A DNA stretch of 52,355 bases, from assembly GCA_937996825.1 (NCBI GenBank), contig CALKUJ010000337.1, positions 1-52,355 of the forward strand. The letters run 5' to 3'. Source of the stretch: an uncultured Polynucleobacter sp. (GTDB taxonomy: Bacteria; Pseudomonadota; Gammaproteobacteria; Burkholderiales; Burkholderiaceae). The position numbers were made by a program, and so were the translations under genes. Below the pieces are notes generated by a model. It ran no database searches. It was not told the DNA's origin and saw only the letters and a list, made by a program, of their open reading frames with translations. Positions within the stretch are counted from its first letter, which is position 1. Each line of letters starts with the position of its first letter. Below are positions 33,929 through 42,872 of this stretch, in pieces.

Positions 33929-34912
33929 TTAATCTGCGTAAACGCCAGCCTTCTTGATGATTGGTGACCACAAATCAATTTGAGCTTTCAAATGAGCTTT
34001 GTGACCAGCTGGGCTTGCATTCTTAGCATTAGGAATGTTTGCGCCTAACTCAGCCATTTTTGCTTTGTAGCCAGCATCATTGATACCTGCTTGAAGAGCA
34101 GCAGAAATCTTATCTGTTGCATCCTTAGGAGTTCCCTTTGGCGCATAAACACCGTGCCAAACGTTCACTTCAAAGTTCTTCAAACCTTGCTCATGCAATG
34201 TTGGAATATCTTTGAATGCAGCAATACGTTGCAAGGTTGTTGCACCGTAAGACTTCACTGCACCAGCTTTTAATTGACCAGCCAAATTAGTTGTTTGATC
34301 ACACATCAATTGAACTTGACCACCCAACAAATCTGTCAATGCAGGAGCAGTTCCTTTGTATGGCACTGTTGTCATATCGATCTGAATCGTGCTCATGAAC
34401 AACAATCCACAAAGGTGTGATGCTGAACCGATACCAGCATTCGCGTAAGCAACTTTAGTTCCATTGGCTTTAATGTAAGCCAATAGTTCTGTTAAGTTCT
34501 TAGCTGGTAAATCTTTGTTAGCAACCATGATCATTGGCACATCTGCCACTTGACCTAGGTGCTCAAAATCTGTCATTGGATCGTAGCCCAAGTTTTTATA
34601 CAAAGCTGGAGCTGTTGACATACCAATGTGATGAATCAACACGGTATAACCATCTTTAGGTGCATTCATTACTTTTTTAGCTGCAATCGTGCCGCCAGCG
34701 CCTGGCGAGTTATCAACAATCACCTGCTGCTTTAAAGTCTTACCCATTGCTAGGGCGATTTCGCGAGCAACTTTGTCAGTTGGGCCACCAGCAGCAAATG
34801 GAACCACCATGGTAATTGGCTTGTCAGCTGGGAATGCTGCATGTGCACCAGCAGAAAGGCTGCCAGCGATAATACCTACTGCCAACATGGCATGACGAAT
34901 ACTTTTCTTCAT
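33929..34912 (-). CDS. Tripartite tricarboxylate transporter substrate-binding protein (Bug family)
   Basis: Periplasmic solute receptor of about 327 residues. Start set at 34912 (MKKSIRHAMLAVG) because AGGAG precedes it by 8 nt and a signal peptide ending near GAHAA follows. The mature part has the Bug signatures FPADKPITMVVPFAAGGPTD split across the first strand, DNSPGAGGTIAAKKV, and YANAGIGSASHLCG. Such receptors bind carboxylates or aromatic acids for TctAB permeases, or act as orphan sensors. No tctA or tctB gene is present nearby, so this one is an orphan here. Confidence 0.92.
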   Translation of the reverse strand: MKKSIRHAMLAVGIIAGSLSAGAHAAFPADKPITMVVPFAAGGPTDKVAREIALAMGKTLKQQVIVDNSPGAGGTIAAKKVMNAPKDGYTVLIHHIGMSTAPALYKNLGYDPMTDFEHLGQVADVPMIMVANKDLPAKNLTELLAYIKANGTKVAYANAGIGSASHLCGLLFMSTIQIDMTTVPYKGTAPALTDLLGGQVQLMCDQTTNLAGQLKAGAVKSYGATTLQRIAAFKDIPTLHEQGLKNFEVNVWHGVYAPKGTPKDATDKISAALQAGINDAGYKAKMAELGANIPNAKNASPAGHKAHLKAQIDLWSPIIKKAGVYAD

Positions 34913-35100
34913 AATATCTCCTATATGGTTGTTGCCGTAAAAGAAGCAAATCAACAACGCAATTGTAAGGAATTATTAAGAAAAGTCACTAATGGTCACT
35001 CCTGGACCCACTGGTATTTACCCTAGTGAATATGGCTGAGAGCCCCTATTCTAGGGCTTTAGCAGACTTAAAACCCATAATTTACTTAAGGGATTTATTC

Positions 35101-35523
35101 TTAAAATGTCATGGTGATTAGATGGTCGGATGTAATCGTGACTTTTTCTTTAATGGCACGTTTAGCAATTTTTAAGACTTGCTTATCTTTACTGATCAAA
35201 GCACACGGTCTGAGGCTGTAGGCCAAATTAATGAAAACTTGATCATCTCGATCTTTACATTTCCAAGGTGCTTGGCAAAGCTCATCATCAGAAACCATCC
35301 TGGCCCATTTTTTCCATTGTTCACTGATGCGATCTTGCTGATCTTTATCGAGAGAAAATTGCTCGCGCCCAATAACGTCTAAGAATTCTGCAAAAGTTTT
35401 TTCTGTGGCAACTGCGTCCAGTTGCTTTGCATCAAGAGCTGCCCGCAAAGGATGGGCTCGTTCATCATCAAATACCAAAATGTCTAAAAGAATATTGGTA
35501 TCTAAAACAATGATTGGCTTCAC
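35101..35523 (-). CDS. PIN domain protein (putative toxin-antitoxin PIN family)
   Basis: A 140-residue protein of the PIN nuclease fold, similar to the COG1569 group. Acidic metal-binding residues are in VLDTNILLD (Asp8), TFAEFLDV and KDRDDQVFINLAY. Proteins of this group are annotated as toxin components but often occur alone. Its start overlaps the glmS stop by 4 nt and no short antitoxin gene is adjacent, so an RNA-processing housekeeping role is as likely as a toxin role. Confidence 0.8.
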   Translation of the reverse strand: MKPIIVLDTNILLDILVFDDERAHPLRAALDAKQLDAVATEKTFAEFLDVIGREQFSLDKDQQDRISEQWKKWARMVSDDELCQAPWKCKDRDDQVFINLAYSLRPCALISKDKQVLKIAKRAIKEKVTITSDHLITMTF

Positions 35524-37340
35524 TCCACCGTCACCGATTTTGCGAGATTGCGCGGCTTATCAACATCAGTACCTCTTGCACATGCCGTATGGTAGGCCAG
35601 CAATTGCAGAGGAATGACGTGCAAAATTGGTGATAAGTCGCCATAGTGCTCAGGCATTCGAATCACATGGATACCATCTTCAGCGCGTATTTGTGTATCA
35701 CTGTCTGCAAAGACAAATAACTTTCCGCCACGCGCTTTTACTTCTTGCATATTCGACTTGAGCTTCTCGAGCAATGCATCATTGGGCGCCACTGTTACTA
35801 CTGGCATTTGCTCAGTGACCAAGGCCAATGGTCCATGCTTCAATTCTCCCGCGGGGTAGGCTTCAGCATGTATATAAGAAATTTCTTTTAACTTAAGGGC
35901 ACCCTCAAGTGCGATTGGATAGTGAAGTCCGCGCCCCAAAAATAAAGCGTTTTCACATTGAGCAAAAATTTCGCTCCACGCAATGATTTGTGGTTCAAGG
36001 GCTAGCACTGCATGAATGGCTGAAGGAAGGTGACGCAAATGATTGAAAGCATTGCGCTCTTGTTCAACAGTTAAACATTGTTTGTTTTTTGCCAAGGTCA
36101 AGGCCAATAAGTAAAGCCCCACCAATTGAGTCGTGAAGGCTTTGGTTGAAGCCACACCGATCTCTGTTCCAGCATGCGTTAGAAATTGATACTTTGTTTC
36201 TCGAACCATGGCACTGGTCGCCACGTTACAAACTGCCAAGGTCTGTTGATGACCCAAAGATTGTGCATGTCTTAGGGCAGCCAACGTATCCGCAGTTTCT
36301 CCTGATTGAGAAACCACTACTACCAAGGAACGTGGATTGGGTACTGTTTTGCGATATCTGTATTCACTAGCAATCTCAACCTGGGTTGAAATACCTGCCA
36401 CATCTTCAATCCAATATTTAGCGGTGCTTGCTGCGTAATAACTGGTGCCACAAGCCAAAATCAAAACACTGTCAATATTCTTCCAATCAACCTCGGTTGC
36501 GCCAAACAAACTCAACTCAGCAGACTCTGCATGACCCAAGGTATCTGCTACAGCTCTTGGTTGTTCAAAAATCTCTTTTTGCATATAGTGCTGATATGGG
36601 CCTAAATCAACCTCAGCGCTTTGAGTTGGCACTGGCTTTTTAGTTCGCTCTTGAACTTTGCCAGTCACATCGGTGATGATGACTTGATCTGTTGTCAAAA
36701 CAGCAATATCACCCTCTTCTAAATACGCCATCATGCTGGCATGATCAGACACAGCTAAAGCATCTGAAGCCAAAAAGTTTTCTTGTGCACCGTAAGCAAC
36801 CACCAATGGCGAGCCAACCCTTGCTCCAACCAATAAGCCCGGTGCATCCTTAGCAATCACGGCGATGGCATAAGCCCCATGAAGCTTTGGTACCACGGCT
36901 TGAACAGCTTTTGCCAAATCTCTTACAGACATTTTGATATAGGTCTGATGAATCAAATGTGCAATCACTTCGGTGTCTGTTTGAGACGCAAACACATAGC
37001 CCGCTGCTTTTAATTCTTCGCGCAAGCTCTCATAGTTTTCAATGATGCCGTTGTGCACCAAACCAATCAAATCGCCTGAAAAGTGTGGGTGAGCATTAAC
37101 AGTGTCTGGTTTACCGTGTGTGGCCCAACGCGTGTGAGCGATGCCAACGTTACCCGACATGGCTTGACCTTGATCAGCCAAATCAGCAACACGTGCAGTG
37201 GTGCGTGCGCGCACCAATTCTTGACCACTCAATAAAGCAAAGCCACAAGAATCGTAGCCACGATACTCGAGTCGGCGCAGACCTTCGACCAAAATACTGA
37301 CCACATTTTTTTTAGAAACTGCACCTACGATCCCGCACAT
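35520..37340 (-). CDS. glmS: Glutamine-fructose-6-phosphate aminotransferase (isomerizing)
   Basis: Makes glucosamine-6-phosphate from fructose-6-phosphate and glutamine for peptidoglycan and lipopolysaccharide. The N-terminal glutaminase begins MCGIVGAVSKK with the catalytic Cys2 (Cys1 after Met removal); THGKPDTVNAHPH follows. Two SIS domains carry CGTSYYAASTAKYW and GRGLHYPIALEGALKLKEISY; the C-terminus ends NLAKSVTVE. The 606 residues match E. coli GlmS (609). It lies 34 nt downstream of glmU, with a short AT-rich inverted repeat (37358-37375) between. No glmS ribozyme is expected or seen. Confidence 0.98.
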   Translation of the reverse strand: MCGIVGAVSKKNVVSILVEGLRRLEYRGYDSCGFALLSGQELVRARTTARVADLADQGQAMSGNVGIAHTRWATHGKPDTVNAHPHFSGDLIGLVHNGIIENYESLREELKAAGYVFASQTDTEVIAHLIHQTYIKMSVRDLAKAVQAVVPKLHGAYAIAVIAKDAPGLLVGARVGSPLVVAYGAQENFLASDALAVSDHASMMAYLEEGDIAVLTTDQVIITDVTGKVQERTKKPVPTQSAEVDLGPYQHYMQKEIFEQPRAVADTLGHAESAELSLFGATEVDWKNIDSVLILACGTSYYAASTAKYWIEDVAGISTQVEIASEYRYRKTVPNPRSLVVVVSQSGETADTLAALRHAQSLGHQQTLAVCNVATSAMVRETKYQFLTHAGTEIGVASTKAFTTQLVGLYLLALTLAKNKQCLTVEQERNAFNHLRHLPSAIHAVLALEPQIIAWSEIFAQCENALFLGRGLHYPIALEGALKLKEISYIHAEAYPAGELKHGPLALVTEQMPVVTVAPNDALLEKLKSNMQEVKARGGKLFVFADSDTQIRAEDGIHVIRMPEHYGDLSPILHVIPLQLLAYHTACARGTDVDKPRNLAKSVTVE

Positions 37341-37374
37341 GATTTTTCCTATTTACCAATACTTAGATAAGTAT

Positions 37375-38742
37375 TTACTTAGATTTCTTTGTGGGCCTTT
37401 GCCAATTCAATGAGATTTGCTTAACCCTTGTTACCGTCAATTGATTAGCTGGCGCATCTTTTGTCAATGTTGTGCCAGCGCCCAAGGTCGCACCTTTACC
37501 AACCGTGACTGGAGCTACCAACTGAGTATCGGAACCAATGAATGCCTCATCTTCAATGATGGTGCGATGCTTGTTCACGCCATCGTAGTTGCATGTGATC
37601 GTTCCAGCACCAATATTGACTTTCTTACCAATGGTGGCATCGCCCACATAAGCCAAATGATTGGCTTTACTGTGTGATCCAACATCACTATTTTTAATTT
37701 CAACAAAGTTACCCACATGCACCTCTTCGGCAAGTACTGTGCCTGGGCGCAATCGTGCATAAGGTCCAATCACACTGCCAGCACCGACTGTTGCTTGATC
37801 AATATGAGTGAACGCTTGAATCTTGACATTGGCATCAATCACAGCGTCTTTGATCACGCAATGGGGGCCAACAGACACTCCCGAACCAAGCACAACCTTG
37901 CCCTCAAAGACGCAACCAATATCAATTTGAACATCTGTACCGCATTGAAGTTCTCCGCGAATATCGATGCGAGATGGATCTAATAAGGTGACACCTGCCT
38001 CCAATAAACGATTGGCCAATTCACGTTGCCAAACTCGCTCTAAGTCAGCAAGCTGAGCGCGACTGTTAACGCCGACCGTTTCCCAATCATTCTTGGCTTG
38101 AGTTGTATAAACCGGGACGCCCTCAGCAACCGCCAAAGCAATCACATCGGTCAAGTAATACTCGCCTTGCGCATTATTTGGTTTTAATTGCTTTAACCAA
38201 TGTTTTAACTTCTCGGTAGGCAAAGCCATGAAGCCAGTATTAATTTCAGTGATTTGACGAATCTCTGCACTGGCATCCTTTTCTTCAACAATGCCAGATA
38301 CATCGCCATCCTGATTGCGCAGAATTCGACCGTACCCTGTTGGATTTGCCATGTTTTGAGTCAACAAACCAAGACCGCCAGACTTTGCCAATCGCGTTAA
38401 TTGCTCAAGAGTCTCTGTTTGTATCAGTGGCACATCACCATAAAGAATCAATGTGACCGGATCATCAGATAATTGATCGCAGGCCTGCAAAACAGCATGA
38501 CCGGTGCCTTTTTGCTCTGACTGAAGTGCTGTTTTGACTTGAAAAGCTGCTTTTGAGAGGAATTCTTGAACAAATTCACCGCCATGCCCCAGAACCAGGA
38601 TGGTTTGATGATCACCTTCCAAGGCCTTGGCACTGGTGAGCACGTGCTCAAGCATTGGCCGACCGGCGATTGGATGGAGCACCTTGGGTAGCGTTGATCG
38701 CATGCGCTTTCCCTGTCCAGCAGCTAATATGACGATATTCAT
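37375..38742 (-). CDS. glmU: Bifunctional UDP-N-acetylglucosamine pyrophosphorylase/glucosamine-1-phosphate acetyltransferase
   Basis: Two-domain cytosolic enzyme for UDP-GlcNAc. The N-terminal uridylyltransferase has ILAAGQGKRMRSTLPKVLHP. The C-terminal left-handed beta-helix of hexapeptide repeats begins near residue 250; GPYARLRPGT, KNSDVGSHSKANHLAYVGDA and NIGAGTITCNYDG are the acetyltransferase core. The 455 residues equal the usual length. It is first of the leftward glmU-glmS-PIN unit and divergent from a lipoprotein gene with only 13 nt between starts. Confidence 0.98.
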   Translation of the reverse strand: MNIVILAAGQGKRMRSTLPKVLHPIAGRPMLEHVLTSAKALEGDHQTILVLGHGGEFVQEFLSKAAFQVKTALQSEQKGTGHAVLQACDQLSDDPVTLILYGDVPLIQTETLEQLTRLAKSGGLGLLTQNMANPTGYGRILRNQDGDVSGIVEEKDASAEIRQITEINTGFMALPTEKLKHWLKQLKPNNAQGEYYLTDVIALAVAEGVPVYTTQAKNDWETVGVNSRAQLADLERVWQRELANRLLEAGVTLLDPSRIDIRGELQCGTDVQIDIGCVFEGKVVLGSGVSVGPHCVIKDAVIDANVKIQAFTHIDQATVGAGSVIGPYARLRPGTVLAEEVHVGNFVEIKNSDVGSHSKANHLAYVGDATIGKKVNIGAGTITCNYDGVNKHRTIIEDEAFIGSDTQLVAPVTVGKGATLGAGTTLTKDAPANQLTVTRVKQISLNWQRPTKKSK

Positions 38743-38755
38743 TAATAATAATTAT

Positions 38756-39673
38756 ATGAGCTTATCTAAACCTCTCCAAACTATCAAAATAACGGTCATT
38801 GGCTGTTTATTTTTGCTGATCACTGCCTGCAGTGCGGTGAGGTTTGTCTACAACCAGGGCGACACTCTGGTCAGATGGTGGATTGACGATCATATTGGCT
38901 TAAACGCAGAGCAAGAAATTCTGACTCGTGAGCTCTTGGAGCAACAATTTTGGTGGCATCGCACAGAACAACTGGCTGATATTTCGAAAACATTGGAGAA
39001 GTTGCGCCTTCAGCTCAAACGCCCACTCTCTTCCGATGAGGTCAATCAGTTTTCCGAAGATCTCAAAAAGTTCATTTACGCCATTGCCAAAAAAACAACC
39101 CCAGATGCTGCAAAGATTTTTACTACTTTACAAAGCAATCAAATCGATGCAATGCAAAAGAGAATGCAAAAGGGCAATGAAAAGTTTGTAAAAGAGTGGC
39201 TACCGCCAAATATAGAAAAACAAAACAAAGTCCGCGCGGATAAAGTGATTGATCGTGTCGAATGGCTATTTGGCAGTATCAATAAAGAGCAAGAAGAAAA
39301 AATCAGGCAGCACATCAAAAATAATCCATTAGATATGAACATGGTTTATCAAGAACGTCTGCGACGTCAAAAAGATTTAATCAAAATTGCTAGAACGATT
39401 CATCAAAATAAATTAAATCAGCAACAAGCCGAAGAGCTACTGACGGTTTATATGAAGAATTTTGAATACGGCACAACAAAAGAGCAACAAGAGTTCGGCA
39501 AAAGAAGAAATGCTCTGGGAGTGCAACTGAGTGTATTTATCACTCAGATCATGAATGATGAACAAAGAAAATACGCCAGCGGTCGAGTTGAAACTTGGGC
39601 CCTGGATGTTCAAGAGCTCATCAAAGAGTCATCTGTATTGGCTGCCAAGCGTTCTGCTCTGCAGAATCGCTAG
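38756..39673 (+). CDS. DUF6279 family lipoprotein
   Basis: About 305 residues. A lipoprotein signal peptide with lipobox ITAC (Cys25) is followed by SAVRFVYNQGDTLVRWWIDD, the family start, and then a long, charged, mostly helical region rich in Lys, Glu and Gln. The start at 38756 is chosen because the open frame upstream runs antisense through glmU and has no signal peptide. Function unknown. The 3' end overlaps the convergent ttcA gene by 53 nt. Confidence 0.8.
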   Translation: MSLSKPLQTIKITVIGCLFLLITACSAVRFVYNQGDTLVRWWIDDHIGLNAEQEILTRELLEQQFWWHRTEQLADISKTLEKLRLQLKRPLSSDEVNQFSEDLKKFIYAIAKKTTPDAAKIFTTLQSNQIDAMQKRMQKGNEKFVKEWLPPNIEKQNKVRADKVIDRVEWLFGSINKEQEEKIRQHIKNNPLDMNMVYQERLRRQKDLIKIARTIHQNKLNQQQAEELLTVYMKNFEYGTTKEQQEFGKRRNALGVQLSVFITQIMNDEQRKYASGRVETWALDVQELIKESSVLAAKRSALQNR

Positions 39674-40472
39674 AGCTTGCATCCTGGCTTAAATCTTTAA
39701 AATCAAACTGGGTCGCATCCATCAAATGTGATGGCACCACATTTTGAATAGAGCTGAATAAACTTTCTACGCGACCAGGATATTTCTTTTCCCACTCCTT
39801 GATCAAGGCTTTCATGGCATTACGCTGAAGATTCTCTTGGCTGCCGCACAAGTTACAAGGAATGATTGGAAAATCCATCTGCGCAGCATATCTTTCGAGA
39901 TAACTCTCTGGCACATATGCCAACGGCCTGATCACGATGTGCTTCCCATCATCGGACTTTAACTTTGGCGGCATGCCTTTTAATTTTCCGCCATGAAACA
40001 TATTCATCAGCAATGTTTCAATGATGTCATCACGATGATGGCCCAGCGCAATCTTGGTAACCCCAAGCTCACCAGCCACTCTGTACAAGATGCCACGTCT
40101 TAAGCGAGAGCAAAGACCACAAGTTGTTTTACCTTCAGGAATCACACGCTTCACAATGCCATAGGTATCTTGGTCTTCAATGTGATACTGAACACCTAAT
40201 TTTTTAAAATAATTGGGCAAGGTTTCTTTTGGAAAGCCCGGTTGGTTTTGATCAAGATTAACGGCTACCAAGTCAAAATTGATCGGTGCACGCTCTTTCA
40301 ATTTCATCAAAATATCGAGCATGGCATAACTGTCTTTACCACCAGACATACAAACCATGACCTTATCGCCATCCTCAATCATGTTGTAATCAACAATGGC
40401 TTGTCCTGCTAGACGGCAAAGCTTTTTGTCTAGCTTATTTTCTTCGTAGGCTATTTTGCGCGGATCTTTCAT
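39621..40472 (-). CDS. ttcA: tRNA 2-thiocytidine biosynthesis protein TtcA
   Basis: Thiolates cytidine 32 in some tRNAs, using ATP and an iron-sulfur cluster. The PP-loop is SGGKDSYAML, and two CxxC motifs are in TTCGLCSRLRRG and PCNLCGSQENLQ. The 283-residue length is close to the family, with a C-terminal tail (about 255-283) that overlaps the convergent lipoprotein gene. The start overlaps the folB stop by 4 nt. Confidence 0.95.
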   Translation of the reverse strand: MKDPRKIAYEENKLDKKLCRLAGQAIVDYNMIEDGDKVMVCMSGGKDSYAMLDILMKLKERAPINFDLVAVNLDQNQPGFPKETLPNYFKKLGVQYHIEDQDTYGIVKRVIPEGKTTCGLCSRLRRGILYRVAGELGVTKIALGHHRDDIIETLLMNMFHGGKLKGMPPKLKSDDGKHIVIRPLAYVPESYLERYAAQMDFPIIPCNLCGSQENLQRNAMKALIKEWEKKYPGRVESLFSSIQNVVPSHLMDATQFDFKDLSQDASSSDSAEQNAWQPIQMTL

Positions 40473-40861
40473 TCTTTTATCAAGAAAATTTCAACACCAA
40501 CTGCTTCACAATCAGGATACACATCTGGCTTTGCAGTTGAAACTTTAACGGCTCTCACATTTGGATGAGCCAACATGATTTTCGCCACATCATCACACAA
40601 TGTTTCTTGAAGATGTATGTGTCCTCTAGAAACTCTTTCTAAAATACTTTGGCGCATGAAATCATAATCAACCACTTCATCAAGACTATCTTTTGATGGG
40701 GTGTTTTCAACCAAAGGCACGAATAAATCAACATTGATTAAAACGCGCTGCTCGCCACGCTTCTCAAAGTCATGGACTCCAATATTGATGTAAACCTCGT
40801 AATTGCTCAAAAATAATCTTCGGCAATCCATCAGGCGAGGGTGGGATAACAATGCTTGCAT
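40469..40861 (-). CDS. folB: Dihydroneopterin aldolase
   Basis: Folate pathway enzyme releasing 6-hydroxymethyl-dihydropterin. A 130-residue member with the segments VYINIGVHDFEKRGEQ, VVDYDFMRQSILERV and LQETLCDDVAKIML; glutamate and lysine residues of the pterin site are in these. It lies between a FolM-like reductase gene (3 nt gap) and ttcA (4 nt overlap). Together with folE2 and fau in this window it is part of the folate set. Confidence 0.93.
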   Translation of the reverse strand: MQALLSHPRLMDCRRLFLSNYEVYINIGVHDFEKRGEQRVLINVDLFVPLVENTPSKDSLDEVVDYDFMRQSILERVSRGHIHLQETLCDDVAKIMLAHPNVRAVKVSTAKPDVYPDCEAVGVEIFLIKE

Positions 40862-40864
40862 AAT

Positions 40865-41647
40865 TTACTCCGTCAAAAACATCACGTCACGATTAGTCGA
40901 AAGTAAATGCTGCCCACCATCAACATACAAAGTTGTACCAGTTATGGCTTTGGCCTTGGCCAAATAAATCACCGCCTCAGCAATATCATCAGGCGTTGAT
41001 GATTGCTCCAAAGGAGTCATGCTATGAGCCTTCACAAAGCCGTCCTCAGATTGATCACCTGACACCATGGTGATTCCGGGAGCCAAGCCCACTACTCGCA
41101 AATTAGGTGCAAAAGATTGCGCCAAAAGATTGGTTGCTGAATCAAGGGCTGACTTTGACAAGGTGTAAGACAAAAAGTCTGGGTTCAAGTTTTCTAATTT
41201 CTGATCAAGCAAATTGATCACCACCCCACTAGGACCACGAGAATCAGCTGTTCTTATTTTCGCGTGCTGACGGTAGAGGTCTCGGGACAAAATCAATGGG
41301 GCAGCCACATTGGTGAGCATGTGGCGATCAAGTGAAGCATAGCTAAAACTTGATGCCACATCGTATTGGAATAAAGAAGCGTTGTTCACCAAGCATGATG
41401 GCAAGCCTAACGCTTCACAACATCTACCAATCAACTGGCTGGCTTGAGATTCATCAGATAGATCTGCCTGTAAAGCAACTCCGCGCCGCCCTGTTGCCAA
41501 GATATCTTTAACGGTCTGCTCTGCGGCATCTTTGGAGTTGCCATAATGAATAGCAACATCCCAGCCATCTTTGGCCAAACCAATCGCAATAGCACGACCA
41601 ACGCGCTTGGCGGCTCCTGTAACTAGGGCAATTTTTGGGTTTTTCAT
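40865..41647 (-). CDS. SDR family oxidoreductase, pteridine reductase-like (FolM type)
   Basis: A 260-residue SDR. The cofactor loop is TGAAKRVGRAI, the TGxxxRxG form found in pteridine reductases such as PTR1 and FolM instead of the common TGxxxGxG. The NNA turn is VNNASLFQ, and catalytic residues are in YTLSKSALDSA; the C-terminal TGTTLYVDGGQHL is typical. Being directly upstream of folB supports a role on dihydropterins or dihydrofolate. Exact substrate unproven. The 5' end is divergent from midA. Confidence 0.85.
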   Translation of the reverse strand: MKNPKIALVTGAAKRVGRAIAIGLAKDGWDVAIHYGNSKDAAEQTVKDILATGRRGVALQADLSDESQASQLIGRCCEALGLPSCLVNNASLFQYDVASSFSYASLDRHMLTNVAAPLILSRDLYRQHAKIRTADSRGPSGVVINLLDQKLENLNPDFLSYTLSKSALDSATNLLAQSFAPNLRVVGLAPGITMVSGDQSEDGFVKAHSMTPLEQSSTPDDIAEAVIYLAKAKAITGTTLYVDGGQHLLSTNRDVMFLTE

Positions 41648-41690
41648 ATTTTTTGCAGCTTCACTTGTAAGAGTTGTAGACTCGCGAGGT

Positions 41691-42866
41691 ATGGATATTA
41701 ACCCTAGTATTGAAGAAGCGTCTCATAGTCAAACGCTGGCTCGTTTAATTCAAGAAGAAATTCAGGCCCAAAATGGCCAAATTTCTTTTGCTAAGTATAT
41801 GGAAATGGCCCTGTACGCGCCAGGACTAGGGTATTACGCGGCTGGCAAAAATAAGCTTGGTAGCAAGGGGGATTTCACCACAGCCCCTGAAATCAGCCCT
41901 TTATTTGGCGCAACCATTGTTCAAACCATGCTACCCGTCATTGAACACCTTCAAAACTTGAATCTACCAGTCAAAATTCTTGAATTTGGCGCCGGCACTG
42001 GTGCTCTAGCAGAATCGATTTTGACGGAACTCCAAAATCAAGATATTGAGGTTGATAGTTACAGCATTTTGGATTTATCGGCTGATTTGATTGAGCGCCA
42101 ACAATCTAGGCTTACTCAATCATTTCCCATGGTCAACTGGATCAATCAATTACCAAATAACTTCAGGGGCATTATCCTGGCCAATGAAGTCTTGGATGCC
42201 ATGCCCATTGAATTGATCACTTACCAAAATCAGCAGTGGGTATTTAAAGACGTATCTGTGGCAAAAGAATCTTCTGAAGATGCCATTAGCTTCAGACACT
42301 GCCTCGGCAAAGAAGTCCCAAAAGAAATTCTCCCTAAGTGCTTGCATCAACAATCATTCGAGAATGGCTACACCACTGAAATCAATGTAAATGCTAACGC
42401 TTGGATAAAAAGTGTCTCAGAGATTCTAGATATGGGACTGTTATTAACCATTGATTACGGATTTCCTGAGCATGAGTACTATCACTCGCAGCGTAATCAA
42501 GGAACCGTCATGGGTCACTATGCGCATCACGCCATTCAAGACCCTTTCTTTTATCCTGGACTTTGCGATCTAACAGCTCATGTTGATTGGACGAGCATTG
42601 CAAACGCTGGTATCAACTCTGGTTTATCACTCCTCGGATACACAAGCCAAGCCTCTTACCTATTGGATGCGGGCATTGGATCCTTACTATTGGAAAAGGT
42701 TGATCCATCTAACAGCGCTGAATTCATGCCTCACTCAAACGCTATTCAAAAATTATTATCAGAGGCAGAAATGGGCGAGCTGTTCAAGGTGATGTGTTTT
42801 GGCAAACAGCTGCCTTTTGAAGAGGGCGATTTGCCTGGCTTTAGATCAAGACCTAGATCTCTTTGA
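41691..42866 (+). CDS. SAM-dependent methyltransferase, MidA/NDUFAF7 family
   Basis: About 391 residues, COG1565 family. Mitochondrial NDUFAF7/MidA methylates an arginine in a complex I subunit; bacterial members are presumed similar. Signatures are ALYAPGLGYYAAG, GDFTTAPEISPLFG and the SAM motif ILEFGAGTGALAESI, then ILANEVLDAMPIEL. The start at 41691 is chosen because the frame upstream is antisense through the SDR gene; GAGGT is very close to this ATG. It is convergent with cca, with 6 nt between stops. Confidence 0.9.
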   Translation: MDINPSIEEASHSQTLARLIQEEIQAQNGQISFAKYMEMALYAPGLGYYAAGKNKLGSKGDFTTAPEISPLFGATIVQTMLPVIEHLQNLNLPVKILEFGAGTGALAESILTELQNQDIEVDSYSILDLSADLIERQQSRLTQSFPMVNWINQLPNNFRGIILANEVLDAMPIELITYQNQQWVFKDVSVAKESSEDAISFRHCLGKEVPKEILPKCLHQQSFENGYTTEINVNANAWIKSVSEILDMGLLLTIDYGFPEHEYYHSQRNQGTVMGHYAHHAIQDPFFYPGLCDLTAHVDWTSIANAGINSGLSLLGYTSQASYLLDAGIGSLLLEKVDPSNSAEFMPHSNAIQKLLSEAEMGELFKVMCFGKQLPFEEGDLPGFRSRPRSL

Positions 42867-42872
42867 TTTTAT

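Noticed and set aside
35041..35058. Short AGCCC/GGGCT hairpin after the PIN gene
   Set aside because: Five base pairs and no U-run on the minus strand; too weak to call a terminator for glmU-glmS-PIN.
37358..37375. AT-rich inverted repeat between glmU and glmS as a terminator
   Set aside because: AATACTTA/TAAGTATT forms a stem but is AT-only with one G/C pair per arm and no proper U-tract, so it is unlikely to stop transcription within this operon.
37300..37375. glmS ribozyme
   Set aside because: Only 34 nt separate glmU and glmS, too short for the ribozyme, which is a feature of Gram-positives.
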